NCBI GenBank assembly: GCA_003170295.1
Contig: PNAJ01000115.1
Coordinates: forward strand, 1-64,000
Reading direction: 5' to 3'
DNA: 64,000 bases
From: Bryobacterales bacterium
Lineage (GTDB): Bacteria; Acidobacteriota; Terriglobia; Bryobacterales; Bryobacteraceae
Position numbers and translations under genes: made by a program
Shown: in pieces, positions 22,939 to 31,691 of the stretch
Layout: every line of letters starts with the position of its first letter
Numbering within the stretch: the first letter of the stretch is position 1
Notes under the pieces: generated by a model
Databases searched by the model: none
What the model saw: the letters and a program-made list of their open reading frames with translations, nothing else
What the model was told of the DNA's origin: nothing

Positions 22939-24401
22939 TTTTGTGGCCCAGGGTCGGGTTCGCCGTACTCGTCGCAGTAGGTGTGTGCCTCGGCGCAGCG
23001 GAGCCCGCGACTAAGAAAACCACCCCTCCGGCCACGAAATCGAAAAAGAAAAGATATCGTTCCAGCGCCGGCAAGCCGGTCGCCAGCGTTAAAAAAACTC
23101 CTGTAAAGACCGCGGCGAAAAGAGTCGTGAGGACAGTCTCCGCCGTGCGACGCCGTGTCACCACCCCCAGGGCTCCGAAAGTGAGTGCCGCCACGCGCAT
23201 GGAAGCCAATCAGGGAGTGTTTCAGAAAGTTTCCACCGCCGCGACCCTCCCGGTTGAAAACGCCGGAACGCTGATCCCTTTCTTTGAACAGCTCTACCGC
23301 CATCAGAAGGGCGATATGGCCGGACCCCTCCGCATCCTGCACTATGGCGATTCGCACACTGCCGCTGATGAATGGACCGGCGACCTGCGAAATCGTTTCC
23401 AGGAAAAATTTGGCGACGGCGGCAGCGGCTTTTCTCTGATTGGCCGTCCGTACTCGGGCTATCGCAGGTTTGACGTGCGCAGCGGATCCACCCGCGGCTG
23501 GCATACCGAAGGCCTGGTCGGCAAAACGCCCGGCGACGGGATCTACGGGCTCGGCGGCATCAGCATGTCCACCAAGTCGCCGCGCGAATCGGTTTATCTT
23601 CTCGCCGATGGTTCGCAGTTCGAGCTGTTCTATCTCCAGCAGCCCGGCGGTGGAGCGGTCCAGATTTACGACAACGGAACCGCGGTGGAGCGCATCTCAA
23701 CCGAAGGTACGCCAGCCCCTGGTTATTACCACTATGATGGGGTCCCGGGCCAGCACAAGTTCGAGGTTGAGACGCTCGACCGCGCTCCGGTGCGCCTGTT
23801 CGGATGGGTCGCGGAAAATTCGCGAGGCGTGACGTATGAGGAGCTCGGCATCAACGGCGCGCAGGCGTCCATCCCGCTCAATTGGGATGAGGTGACGCTG
23901 CGCTCCAATATTGAGCGCCGCAATCCCGCGCTCATCGTGATCGCGTATGGGACCAATGAAGCGGGGCGCAAGGATTGGACCGTCGAAACTTATCGCGACA
24001 TGTGCATCCAGATGATCGGCCGCTTTCGCAAAGCCGCGCCCACCGCGACGATTCTGATCATCGGCCCACCGGACCGCTATATTCGCACGCGATCCAAAGG
24101 CTGGATTCCGATGGAGAACATCGACCTCATTGTGGAAGGTCAGAGGGAAGCCGCGGCCTCCACCGGCTGCGCGTTTTGGGATATGCGGGCGAAAATGGGT
24201 GGAAAAGGCGCGATGCGCGAATGGGTGCTCGCCGGCATGGCGCAAGGCGATTACGTGCATTTCACCGGCGCCGGATATCGCATGATCGGCGACGCGGTGT
24301 TTCGCGACCTGATGAGCCAGTACGACGTTTTTCTGAAAGCTCGCGAGAATTTGGCGGCAGCCGCGGCAGCCTCCGATGTGGCGGCTCCGGATCATCGTTA
24401 G
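22935..24401 (+). CDS. SGNH/GDSL-type protein, partner of MBOAT (2)
   Basis: 488 residues, overlapping the previous SGNH gene by 4 bp. A signal segment (FAVLVAVGVCLGAAEP) is followed by a strongly basic Lys/Arg/Ala/Thr region at about 27-83, which could bind an acidic polymer or peptidoglycan. The SGNH domain has S140 in ILHYGDSHTAADEW, AYGTNEAG and DYVHFTGAGYRMIG. Its overall layout (GDS, long beta insert, GTNE, DxxH) matches the preceding gene, so the two are probably ancient paralogues. Same inferred role in O-acetylation. Confidence 0.85.
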   Translation: MILWPRVGFAVLVAVGVCLGAAEPATKKTTPPATKSKKKRYRSSAGKPVASVKKTPVKTAAKRVVRTVSAVRRRVTTPRAPKVSAATRMEANQGVFQKVSTAATLPVENAGTLIPFFEQLYRHQKGDMAGPLRILHYGDSHTAADEWTGDLRNRFQEKFGDGGSGFSLIGRPYSGYRRFDVRSGSTRGWHTEGLVGKTPGDGIYGLGGISMSTKSPRESVYLLADGSQFELFYLQQPGGGAVQIYDNGTAVERISTEGTPAPGYYHYDGVPGQHKFEVETLDRAPVRLFGWVAENSRGVTYEELGINGAQASIPLNWDEVTLRSNIERRNPALIVIAYGTNEAGRKDWTVETYRDMCIQMIGRFRKAAPTATILIIGPPDRYIRTRSKGWIPMENIDLIVEGQREAAASTGCAFWDMRAKMGGKGAMREWVLAGMAQGDYVHFTGAGYRMIGDAVFRDLMSQYDVFLKARENLAAAAAASDVAAPDHR

Positions 24402-24421
24402 AAACGTGCGCGTCAGGCTTC

Positions 24422-24568
24422 ATGGCAAATCAGGTAAACCCAGAGTTTTACTGTCCCCGCTGCCAGCAGCCGGTGAGCGATCCCCTGGCCTGTGGCGATT
24501 GCGGCTCGCTCATCTGCCGGAAATGCGGTTCGCCGCTCGAGCAAGTGGACGAATTAGGCATCGGCTAG
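24422..24568 (+). CDS. 48-residue zinc-ribbon protein
   Basis: The frame MANQVNPEFYCPRCQQPVSD ... CGDCGSLICRKCGSPLEQVDELGIG begins at ATG 24422, 20 bp after the SGNH gene. Three CxxC pairs (CPRC, CGDC, CRKC) in 48 residues make a small zinc-binding protein almost certain if translated. It is in a different frame from the overlapping start of the SH3 lipoprotein gene (from 24523), so the two could be translationally coupled. Function unknown. AGGCTT lies before the ATG but no strong ribosome site. Confidence 0.7.
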   Translation: MANQVNPEFYCPRCQQPVSDPLACGDCGSLICRKCGSPLEQVDELGIG

Positions 24569-25782
24569 TATCCTTTGGCCTTTTGATCTTCCTTGCCGCC
24601 TGCACGTCCCACCCTCCGCAACAACCCTCTTCCGGCGTCGCCTACGTCGGCCCGATCACCCTGAATTTGCGAAAAGACCTCACCTCGAAATCGCCTCCCG
24701 TCGCGATCGTGAAGCATGGCGACAAACTTGACGTCCTCGAATTGCGCCGCCGGTTTATCAAGGTCCGCACCTCTCAGGGCATCGAGGGCTGGACCGACTC
24801 CAACCTCCTCCTCACGGACCAGCAGATGGACGATCTGCGCCACCTGGCCGAGGGCGCGGCCAAACTGGCCTCGCAGGGAAAAGCCACGCCCTTCGACGTC
24901 CTCAATATGCACAGCGCTCCCGCGCGCCTGTCCCCCAGTTTTTTTCAAATCGCCGAAGGGGAATCGGTCGAGGTGATCGGCCACCGCCTCGCGCCCCACA
25001 CCGCGCCGCCGGAGCCCATCCAACTGCCGGCGCCCGTGAAGCGAGCCGCGCCTGCTAAAAAATCGAAGACCAAGGATGCAAAAGCGTCGCAGGCGCCTCC
25101 GAAGCCCGCTCCACCGCCACCGCCGCGCAACTGGCAGGATCTTTCGAAGCCTCGCGCCACCGATCTTCCCGGTGCCTACGCGCATCCTTCCGCAACATTT
25201 GTCGCGCCGCAGTTCGACGATTGGAACCTGGTCCGCACCCGCGACGGTAAAGTCGGCTGGGTGCTCGCGCGCATGTTGATGATGGCGATCCCGGATGAGG
25301 TGGCGCAGTACGCGGAAGGCCATCGCATCACCGCCTACCTCGCCGTCGGAGAAGTGAAGGACAAGCAGGGGCAATCCAAACATAACTGGCTCTGGACCAC
25401 CTCCAGCGCCGGTCAGCATCCTTTCGAGTTCGATAGCTTCCGCGTCTTCGTCTGGAGCACCCGCCGGCATCATTACGAGACCGCCTTCATCGAGCGCAAT
25501 GTGCAGGGCTTCTATCCCATCGAGACCGCCGCGATTCCGGGGCAGGAAGAGAAAGCGTTCTCCGTCGTCCTGCGCGAAAAGGATGGGAAATTATACAAAC
25601 GCACTTATGCTTTCACCGGGTATCACGTGCGCATGATTTCGAAGATCCCTTATCGTCCGCCCGCCGATCTCCCGGAGGTCCGCGCATCCCGCAACTTCGA
25701 TCCGCCGCCCGCGCCCGCCCAGGTCTCCGGTGGATTCAGTCAAAAACTGGCAGACCTGCGAAAAAAATGGTTCGGCCGCTAG
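24523..25782 (+). CDS. SH3-domain lipoprotein
   Basis: 419 residues from ATG 24523, chosen because it gives a basic N-region and a lipobox signal (RHRLVSFGLLIFLAAC, acylated Cys in LAAC|TS). A longer frame from 24376 runs through the zinc-ribbon gene and is rejected. The mature part has a bacterial SH3-like domain (about 40-105: LNLRKDLTSKSPPVAIVKHG, RRRFIKVRTSQGIEGWTDS). A second SH3-like region is split by a Lys/Pro/Ala-rich linker (PPKPAPPPPPRNW) and ends in DDWNLVRTRDGKVGWVLARM. The last 150 residues are beta-rich and unrecognised. It likely binds cell-wall polymer at the envelope, in keeping with its place after the O-acetylation genes. Confidence 0.8.
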   Translation: MRFAARASGRIRHRLVSFGLLIFLAACTSHPPQQPSSGVAYVGPITLNLRKDLTSKSPPVAIVKHGDKLDVLELRRRFIKVRTSQGIEGWTDSNLLLTDQQMDDLRHLAEGAAKLASQGKATPFDVLNMHSAPARLSPSFFQIAEGESVEVIGHRLAPHTAPPEPIQLPAPVKRAAPAKKSKTKDAKASQAPPKPAPPPPPRNWQDLSKPRATDLPGAYAHPSATFVAPQFDDWNLVRTRDGKVGWVLARMLMMAIPDEVAQYAEGHRITAYLAVGEVKDKQGQSKHNWLWTTSSAGQHPFEFDSFRVFVWSTRRHHYETAFIERNVQGFYPIETAAIPGQEEKAFSVVLREKDGKLYKRTYAFTGYHVRMISKIPYRPPADLPEVRASRNFDPPPAPAQVSGGFSQKLADLRKKWFGR

Positions 25783-25806
25783 TTCCAGCAACAGCAAGAG
25801 TCAGAA

Positions 25807-26005
25807 GTGGGGCGGACCCCCTGGTCCGCAGCCGGCCGGCTCTTCTGCGCCCAATCTATAGAGAGACTTAATAAAGCAAATATGGCCCAGCTCCCAGGTG
25901 TCGTGCCCATCGTTGTGGAGCGGACGCTTGTCCGGCTCTGCCAGGGCAAGCGAAACTCAGGCCGACGGGGGCGTCGACTGCCGTCCAAGGGGGACCGCCC
26001 TACTT
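25807..26005. repeat. Dispersed repeat family A, complete and degenerate inverted copies
   Basis: GTGGGGCGGACCCCCTGGTC at 25807 is followed by a divergent GTGGAGCGGACGCTTGTCCG unit near 25915 and by an inverted degenerate copy (GCCGACGGGGGCGTC ... AAGGGGGACCGCCCTA, about 25961-26001). It fills the 239-bp gap between two genes that end towards each other and resembles the arrangement at 20014-20137. Confidence 0.65.
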
Positions 26006-26021
26006 TAGAATCCCAAACCTT

Positions 26022-27722
26022 CTACTTCACCGTAACCGTCGCGCCGATTTGCGTCGACGAGGCCCCGATCGTGATCAATACTGGCACGCTAACGCCCTTC
26101 GTGCTCCCCGCCGGCGCTATCGCGTTGATCTGCAACAGCCCAATCAACCCGCCCGGCACCACGCCCGCGTAAGTCACCGTCGCCGCAACGCCGCCAATGG
26201 TCACCACCGGCAGCGGACTCACCTGCGGTAAAGGGGATAGGCCCACTGGAACAACATATCCGGTAGTAGCCAAAGGATTCAGATCGTAGAGTCCTTCGCC
26301 GGTAAGATAGAAGGCAATCGTGTCTCCCACCAGCGCGGCGTTGGTTGGGGAGTTCACAGTGGTCGCGCCGGTCGCCGCGCTAAACCGCAGCGCCGCGCAC
26401 TGGCCAACCACCCCGGCATCCAGGAATAGCCCTGGCGCGGTCGCGGCAATGGTCACGTTGGGCGCGAACGCTTCCGCGACGCCGTTGTTCGTCACGATCA
26501 CCACTTTTCCGGCGCCGAGTGTCGCCAGATAGGGAACCTGCACCGTCAACTGGTTTAGGCTGACATAAATCATCGCCGCACTCTGCCCGTCGATCGTCAC
26601 GGAAACGCCTCCCAGCGACGTCGTCGCGTAACCGGCAACTACAGTCATTCCCGCCGGCACCGGCGGACCAATAGCAGTTCCGAATAGCGTCACGAACTCC
26701 CCTGGCGAAACTGTGCCGCCCGCATAACTCGCCGCACTGACCACCGCCTGTACCACCGGCGTCGGGGATACCGTAAAGACCGCCGGTGCCACCGAGATCC
26801 CTCCCGGCGCCGGATTCACCACCGAGACATTGAGCGTGCCCGCCGCAGCCAGCAGGCTCGCGGGCAGCACCACCAGGATGGTGGTCGGGTTCACATATGT
26901 CGGTGTTGCCAGAGGCGTGGCTCCAACAGTCGCCGTAGTCCCGCCTTTATAGAATCCCGCGCCGGTCACGGTGACCGTCAAGGGACCGGAGCCCATCAGC
27001 GCCGCCGATGGGTACAAAGTGGTCACTGTCGGCGTCAACGCGTTCACCACCATGGAAACCGCAACGGTCTGCGTGACGTTGGTGCTCGGCACGTTCGCGG
27101 CTATAATCGTGATTTTCCCTGGATAAGCCGTGGCACTCGGAGTGATGCCGGCATTGTTCACCGTAACGCTCAGCGTAACCGGCAGGCCCAGCAACACCAC
27201 GCCGCTGGTCGGCGTCACCGTCAGCCAGGGCGCGCTGGAAGCGGCGGTGAACGTTACCGGTCCGCCCGTGGTCGTCAGCGTCAGCGTCTGCGCCGCCGGA
27301 ATTGCGGGAGGCGTCGAGAAGTTGAGTGACGACGCGCTCAGAACCAGCGTCGGCAGCGGTTCTTCCACTGTCAGCGTCACGGGTATGGAAATCGTCGCAA
27401 AACCAGTCGCCGAAACTTGGATCGCCGAGCTATAGGTGCCAATCGGCAACCCGCTCGGGTTCACCAATACGCTCCTCGACGCCGGCAGGTTCAGTGTAGA
27501 TGGAGTGAGCGTGATCCAAGGCGTTCCCCCCGCAATGACTGCCGTGTATGCGACTGCGCTGCTTCCCGATGAGACGTTCAGCTTCTGGGCGACGGGAAGT
27601 GTCGCTCCTACCACCCAGACGAACGATAGCGTCGCCGGTGTGGGTGTCAGTACGGGAGCTTGCGCTGCCGCGGGGACGGCAATCGCCAGCGCGATGAGGA
27701 AATGAACTAAGCGAGGCTTCAC
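26022..27722 (-). CDS. Secreted IPT/TIG-type protein with TIGR03437 (Solibacter) C-terminal domain
   Basis: 566 residues from GTG 27722, chosen as the start of a signal peptide (VKPRLVHFLIALAIAVPAAAQ). Domains in order: two BACON-like beta-sandwiches (about 25-215, each with PWITLTPSTLNL or PWLTVTPTSG), an IPT/TIG domain (about 225-320: TVTTLYPSAALMGSGPLTVTV, GTLNVSVVNPAPGG) and the TIGR03437-type domain (about 325-566: VVSAASYAGGTVSPGEFVTLFG, SLNQLTVQVPY, GVVGQCAAL, GEGLYDLNP, VVPGGLIGLLQINAIAP). The last is a strong lineage marker for Solibacter-type Acidobacteriota. Ser/Thr/Ala-rich; extracellular adhesion or polymer binding is possible but unproven. Confidence 0.88.
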   Translation of the reverse strand: MKPRLVHFLIALAIAVPAAAQAPVLTPTPATLSFVWVVGATLPVAQKLNVSSGSSAVAYTAVIAGGTPWITLTPSTLNLPASRSVLVNPSGLPIGTYSSAIQVSATGFATISIPVTLTVEEPLPTLVLSASSLNFSTPPAIPAAQTLTLTTTGGPVTFTAASSAPWLTVTPTSGVVLLGLPVTLSVTVNNAGITPSATAYPGKITIIAANVPSTNVTQTVAVSMVVNALTPTVTTLYPSAALMGSGPLTVTVTGAGFYKGGTTATVGATPLATPTYVNPTTILVVLPASLLAAAGTLNVSVVNPAPGGISVAPAVFTVSPTPVVQAVVSAASYAGGTVSPGEFVTLFGTAIGPPVPAGMTVVAGYATTSLGGVSVTIDGQSAAMIYVSLNQLTVQVPYLATLGAGKVVIVTNNGVAEAFAPNVTIAATAPGLFLDAGVVGQCAALRFSAATGATTVNSPTNAALVGDTIAFYLTGEGLYDLNPLATTGYVVPVGLSPLPQVSPLPVVTIGGVAATVTYAGVVPGGLIGLLQINAIAPAGSTKGVSVPVLITIGASSTQIGATVTVK

Positions 27723-27777
27723 ATCAACTTCATCGTCCCGGACGACCAAAGTTTGAACGTCAGGATATCCTTACCGA

Positions 27778-27799
27778 GCCGCGACCACAGGGAGCGATC
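27778..27799 (+). repeat. Short dispersed repeat, family B, copy 2
   Basis: AGCCGCGACCACAGGGAGCG plus AT; differs from 4601-4622 at two positions. It lies in the 155-bp gap between divergent genes, 79 bp before the plus-strand start. Confidence 0.5.
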
Positions 27800-27877
27800 T
27801 TCCGACCCTGCTAAGGTATTCCCCCGATCCCGCCTATAAGCGCACAGCCGATACATTCTTAGTAGATCTTTAATAAG

Positions 27878-28768
27878 ATGACAGATACCGAGCAGTTGAG
27901 CGCACTGCACACGGCGGTCGGCAGCTACCTCTCGACCTTACTCGCGATTTCCGAGTGCCTCGGCGCGGCGTGTCCGGAGGTGGGCGCGACTTACCGTCAC
28001 CGCTTGAGCCGTCTTCGCTCCCGCCTGGCGTTCGACGTCACACCCGAAGCAATGATCGAGAGCACCGTGGTGGTGGAGCGGGAATTGGCGGATTACTCGA
28101 AGAAAGCCGCCCAGTATCTCGCCGAGCATGCCATCCAGATCCGGCGCGCCGTGGAGGGCCTCGAAACCATCGTGAATTCTCTCGCCCAACGGCAGGATTT
28201 CTACGGCGCGCGGTTGCGGCAGTTCGCGGAGCAAATGCAGTCGGAGCCCTATCCCACCGATGCGGAGCAGCTTTCCGAAGTCGTGGCGCTCCAGGTGTCG
28301 GGACTCATGGGCTGCGTCGAGAGCATGGGTCACGACAGCCAGTCGCTGGTCGCGCGCATGCACGCCGAGTTGGCGGGCGCGTCCCAACGATTGAGAGAGG
28401 CCGAAATCACGGACCAGCTCACCGGCCTGATAAACCGCAGGGAAATGCAGCGCCGGATTGAACAATCGAGGGCGGCGGGCCAGGAGCCGGTGGTTCTGGT
28501 GTTCGAACTGACCGGCGATGTGCGGGACGAAGTGGCGCAGCAGGCGGCCGCGCGTATCAGCTCGCAGTTCCGCCATAAGGATCTGGTCTGCCGCTGGACC
28601 GAACGCGAATTTCTGGTGCTGTTTCACGGCACGGCGGACATCGCCCAGGAGCGCACCGAAGAGATTGTGCCCTGGATTACCGGACGTTATGCGCTCGCGA
28701 ACGGCGAGTCTGTCGACATCGGCGTCGAAGCCGGAGTGATCGCTGTGCATCTGCTCACAATGCAGTAA
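27878..28768 (+). CDS. Degenerate GGDEF-domain protein
   Basis: 296 residues. The first 170 are helical (coiled-coil-like, e.g. EQLSEVVALQVSGLMGCVES) and unrecognised. From about residue 178, DQLTGLINRREMQRRIEQ is the classic GGDEF-domain entry (DxLTGLxNRR), but the active-site loop that should read RYGGDEF is RWTEREF, and the second half is shortened. Diguanylate cyclase activity is therefore not expected; c-di-GMP sensing or a structural role remains possible. TTTAAT lies only 3 nt before the ATG and there is no ribosome site. Confidence 0.75.
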   Translation: MTDTEQLSALHTAVGSYLSTLLAISECLGAACPEVGATYRHRLSRLRSRLAFDVTPEAMIESTVVVERELADYSKKAAQYLAEHAIQIRRAVEGLETIVNSLAQRQDFYGARLRQFAEQMQSEPYPTDAEQLSEVVALQVSGLMGCVESMGHDSQSLVARMHAELAGASQRLREAEITDQLTGLINRREMQRRIEQSRAAGQEPVVLVFELTGDVRDEVAQQAAARISSQFRHKDLVCRWTEREFLVLFHGTADIAQERTEEIVPWITGRYALANGESVDIGVEAGVIAVHLLTMQ

Positions 28769-28777
28769 CGTGAGGAG

Positions 28778-29599
28778 GTGCACTCTTTAAACACGGCGTC
28801 CGTGCTGGTGACGGGCGCGGGACGGGGAATCGGAAAACGTCTGGCCATCGGATTCGCGACGCGCGGGGCCAGAGTTGGTCTGCTCGCGCGGAGCAAAGCG
28901 GAAATCGATTTGTGCCATCTCGAAATCGGCCATGCGGGCGGCTCCGCGACTCGCATTCTGGCCGACGTTCGCGACTATGAACGCATGACCGCGGTAATGC
29001 ATCAGATGCGCATCGACTTCGGCGGCGTGGACTTGCTGGTATGCGCCGCGGCGGTGCAGGGACCCATCGGGCCGTTTGTGGAAATTCCACCGAAAGCCTG
29101 GCAGGAGACCATCGAAACCAACTTCACCGGCGTGCTGAACTGCTGCCGCGCCGTGCTGCCGCAGATGATCGAGCGCCGCAGCGGAAAAATCATCGTGATC
29201 GCAGGCGGAGGCGCGCGGCAGGGGCGTCCCAATTTTTCGTTGTACTCGGCGGTGAAAACAGCGCTGGTGCGTTTCGTCGAGAGCGTCGCCGAAGAAGTGA
29301 GCCAGCACAACGTGCAAATCAACTGCCTGTCGCCGGGCGGCAGTTATACCCACATGACGGATCAGATTCTAGCCGCGGGCGAGCGCGCAGGATGGCGGGA
29401 AATCGAAGACGCGCAACAAGTCCGGTTGACGGGCGGAGTTGCGCCGGAGCGGCAGGTGGAACTGGCGGTTTTCCTCGCATCGGAGCAATCCAACCACATC
29501 ACCGGGCGTTTGCTCCATGTCGAGGACAACTGGAAAAAGTTGAAGGATAAAAACGTGAATCCGGAGCTATACACGCTGCGGCGCGTACATAAGGTTTAG
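28778..29599 (+). CDS. Short-chain dehydrogenase/reductase
   Basis: 273 residues. Rossmann motif TGAGRGIG (12-19), NAD(P)-site region CAAAVQG (NAG-like), and active-site Y156 and K160 in SLYSAVK. The catalytic serine expected 13 residues before the tyrosine is G143 (IVIAGGGARQG), so activity may be altered. The start is GTG 28778, with GAGGAG immediately adjacent and thus unusually close. It follows the degenerate GGDEF gene by 9 bp. Substrate unknown. Confidence 0.82.
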   Translation: MHSLNTASVLVTGAGRGIGKRLAIGFATRGARVGLLARSKAEIDLCHLEIGHAGGSATRILADVRDYERMTAVMHQMRIDFGGVDLLVCAAAVQGPIGPFVEIPPKAWQETIETNFTGVLNCCRAVLPQMIERRSGKIIVIAGGGARQGRPNFSLYSAVKTALVRFVESVAEEVSQHNVQINCLSPGGSYTHMTDQILAAGERAGWREIEDAQQVRLTGGVAPERQVELAVFLASEQSNHITGRLLHVEDNWKKLKDKNVNPELYTLRRVHKV

Positions 29600-29610
29600 G
29601 GCGAAATTAT

Positions 29611-29654
29611 GGTCGTTTAAGGCTTCGGCGAGGCGTTTTTTTGATCATTTAAGG
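29611..29654. repeat. TTTAAGG motifs between convergent genes
   Basis: GGTCGTTTAAGG (29611-29622) and GATCATTTAAGG (29643-29654), with a T7 run between them, lie in the 59-bp gap between two gene ends. The convergent gap at 53624-53677 has the same motif in several copies. They may act as two-way transcription stops; not established. Confidence 0.35.
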
Positions 29655-29658
29655 TCAA

Positions 29659-30159
29659 TTAACGCTTCGGAGGATACTTATCAATCGACTTTTTGACCAT
29701 GTCATCGAGTTTTCCCTCGATTTTCGAGGCATCGCTTTTGTCCACCTTCGCGATGGCGCGCCAGACCAGCGACTGGGTGCTGGGGTCGCGCAAATCGAGG
29801 ACCAGCGTGCCTTCGGTAAAAGGAACCCTCACGATGCGCGTGCCGTAGCCGTACCAGCCGGCCGGATACGCCTCGATTTTCGCTCCTCTGACCGAGCCGA
29901 GCGTGTAGCGGACATTCAACGACGACGGTCCCTCGGCGACGAAGGTAAGTCCCTTTTTTTCCAAAAACTTCTGGATATCGAAGTTGATGCGTTTTTTGAC
30001 CAGTTCGCTGTTGAGCGAAGGGTTTTTGCTGTTGAGGCGGGCGTCGCGGATGGCGAAGGTGGTGAATTTGGAGAAATCGACGGACGGATCGAACTCGATT
30101 TGAACCTTTTGCGCGAACATGCACGATGCCGCGAGGAGGCCGAGGGTAAAAATCTTCAT
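29659..30159 (-). CDS. DUF4136-domain secreted protein
   Basis: 166 residues. A short signal (MKIFTLGLLAASCMFAQ) is followed by the DUF4136 pattern: VQIEFDPSVDFSKFTTFAI, NSELVKKRINFDIQKFLEKKG, LNVRYTLGS, EGTLVLDLRDPSTQSLVWR and a C-terminal KLDDMVKKSIDKYPPK. The cysteine in AASC resembles a lipobox cysteine, so it may be lipid-anchored (inference). The function of DUF4136 is unknown. It is divergent from dps, 50 bp apart. Confidence 0.85.
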   Translation of the reverse strand: MKIFTLGLLAASCMFAQKVQIEFDPSVDFSKFTTFAIRDARLNSKNPSLNSELVKKRINFDIQKFLEKKGLTFVAEGPSSLNVRYTLGSVRGAKIEAYPAGWYGYGTRIVRVPFTEGTLVLDLRDPSTQSLVWRAIAKVDKSDASKIEGKLDDMVKKSIDKYPPKR

Positions 30160-30209
30160 AGTTATCGAGTTTAGCGCAACATCCGCTGCGATTTGGCATC
30201 TATAAGGGC

Positions 30210-30716
30210 ATGAGCAAAGCTACTTTGAAAACCAATGTTTTAGATACACCGACGGATCTGGGTCACGATAGCGTGGCGGAGATCTCCTTGGAATTGCGCA
30301 AGTTGCTGGCGGACGTGTTTGGACTTTATGTGAAGACCAAGAACTTTCACTGGCACATGAGCGGGCGGCACTTTCGGGATTATCATTTGCTGCTAGATGA
30401 GCAGAGCGACCAGATCTTCGCCATGACGGACGAGATCGCGGAGCGCGCGCGCAAAATCGGCGGGACGACGCTGCATTCGATCGGGGAAATTGCCAAGCAT
30501 CAGAGGCTGAAGGATAACAGCGAAGAGTTCGTCGCGCCTAAAGAAATGCTGGCGGAGCTGCTTGCCGACAATCAGAAGCTGACGCAGTATTTGCGCGCGG
30601 CGCACGAGGTTTGCGAGAAGCACAACGACATCGCGACGGCCAGCCTGATTGAGGTCTGGGTGGACCAGACGGAGCGGCGGACCTGGTTCCTGTTTGAGAC
30701 TGTTCAAGAACTGTAA
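30210..30716 (+). CDS. dps: Dps-family ferritin-like DNA-binding/iron-storage protein
   Basis: 168 residues, typical Dps length. The ferroxidase residues lie at the dimer interface: H47 (KNFHWHM), H59 and D63 (DYHLLLDEQSDQI). Dps dodecamers oxidise ferrous iron with peroxide, store it and may bind DNA through a basic N-terminus; the N-terminus here has only two lysines, so DNA binding is uncertain. AAGGG precedes the ATG closely and TATAAG lies 3 nt upstream. It is divergent from the DUF4136 gene. Confidence 0.93.
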   Translation: MSKATLKTNVLDTPTDLGHDSVAEISLELRKLLADVFGLYVKTKNFHWHMSGRHFRDYHLLLDEQSDQIFAMTDEIAERARKIGGTTLHSIGEIAKHQRLKDNSEEFVAPKEMLAELLADNQKLTQYLRAAHEVCEKHNDIATASLIEVWVDQTERRTWFLFETVQEL

Positions 30717-30725
30717 ACTGGTGCT

Positions 30726-30848
30726 GTGAAGCGCCTGATCGTTTGGAGTGTGCTGATGGGTGCTGCGGTTTCCGCGGCACCTATGCTGCGGTTGCAAACT
30801 AGTGTTTTAACGGCGCAAGCTGCAGTGGGCGCCCGTCGCACATCCTAA
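30726..30848 (+). CDS. Possible 40-residue signal-peptide-like ORF, probably a gene remnant
   Basis: GTG 30726 opens MKRLIVWSVLMGAAVSAAPM ... and stops at 30848. The first 18 residues look like a signal peptide but there is almost no mature protein, and the sequence lies just before a frameshifted gene. It is recorded because it starts 9 bp after dps; it could be a truncated secreted gene or chance. Confidence 0.3.
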   Translation: MKRLIVWSVLMGAAVSAAPMLRLQTSVLTAQAAVGARRTS

Positions 30849-30886
30849 CGACGCTGCTCTGGACGATCGGAGGGGCGCTTGTTGGG

Positions 30887-31691
30887 ATGGTGGTGGCGAC
30901 GGCCATCAATCGAACGAGGAGATCGGCCCCATGGAGGCGAGGAGCGAGTGACGTGGCAGACATTATCTACGAATTCGGCGACACAAGAGAATCGCGAGCG
31001 TTTTGGGAGCGCAACGCGGAACTCGAACCCCATTTCGATGCGCTCATCAACCTCTCGAATAAGTGTTTTGGCCGCGAGTATCAACCTGCCAACCGAGCCG
31101 AGGACGTCGTGTTTGATCTCGGGCAGGCATGCAGGGACGATTTCGGCGAAGTCGTCTTCTTGGCGGTGCACGGACATGGGAATGGAGCGATGAAGCTGCT
31201 TCGGGGAATGTTTGAGAGGGCGGTGACCGCTGCGTACTTGATGAAGAACCCAGAGAAGGCCGAACGGTTCGTGCGCTATGCCGCTATCCAAGAACACCGA
31301 ATGATGCGAGCGACTCTGAACGTGGTCTCGGAAGAGGAGTTCGACCAAGCCATGGGCGAAGACAATACCGTGGCCGACATCAAACGGCGTTATGAGGAAG
31401 TGAAGCCCGAATTCGAGACGACCGTGTGCAGCATGTGGAAAGACGCGTACGGCTGGCTCCTGGGATCCGTTGGATATTCCCTCTATGGTGCATCAGGTCG
31501 GAGGTCCATTCCAACATTTCTTCGTCGGCGCGTACGCCATTCCGAACGTGCAGATACACGCTACGCTCGCGTCAATCGGTCGCCGCAAACCACTCCGAGA
31601 AAAGGCCGATCTTGCTTTCAAGCTCGCGCTCGGATTGATGATAGCCGTTATCGGCTATCAAAACGTAATGTTACAAGCTCAATATGGATAA
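30887..31691 (+). pseudogene. DUF5677-like gene, frameshifted
   Basis: The first frame from ATG 30887 gives GHGNGAMKLLRGMFERAVTAAYLMKNPEKAERFVRYAAIQEHRMM (quoted in parts: KLLRGMFERAVTAAYL, AERFVRYAAIQ), which fits DUF5677-type proteins, and continues to VCSMWKDAYGWL near 31460. After that the plausible continuation (FFVGAYAIPNVQIHATLASI, ADLAFKLALGLMIAVIGYQN) is found in the +1 frame up to 31691. The first frame instead runs into an Arg-rich nonsense tail ending at 31708. A frameshift near 31460-31475 therefore inactivates the gene. Upstream in-frame codons add a hydrophobic segment (LLWTIGGALVGM) but no start. Confidence 0.6.

Noticed and set aside
24376..24522. N-terminal extension of the SH3 lipoprotein
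   Set aside because: It runs through the small zinc-ribbon gene in another frame and spoils the lipoprotein signal.
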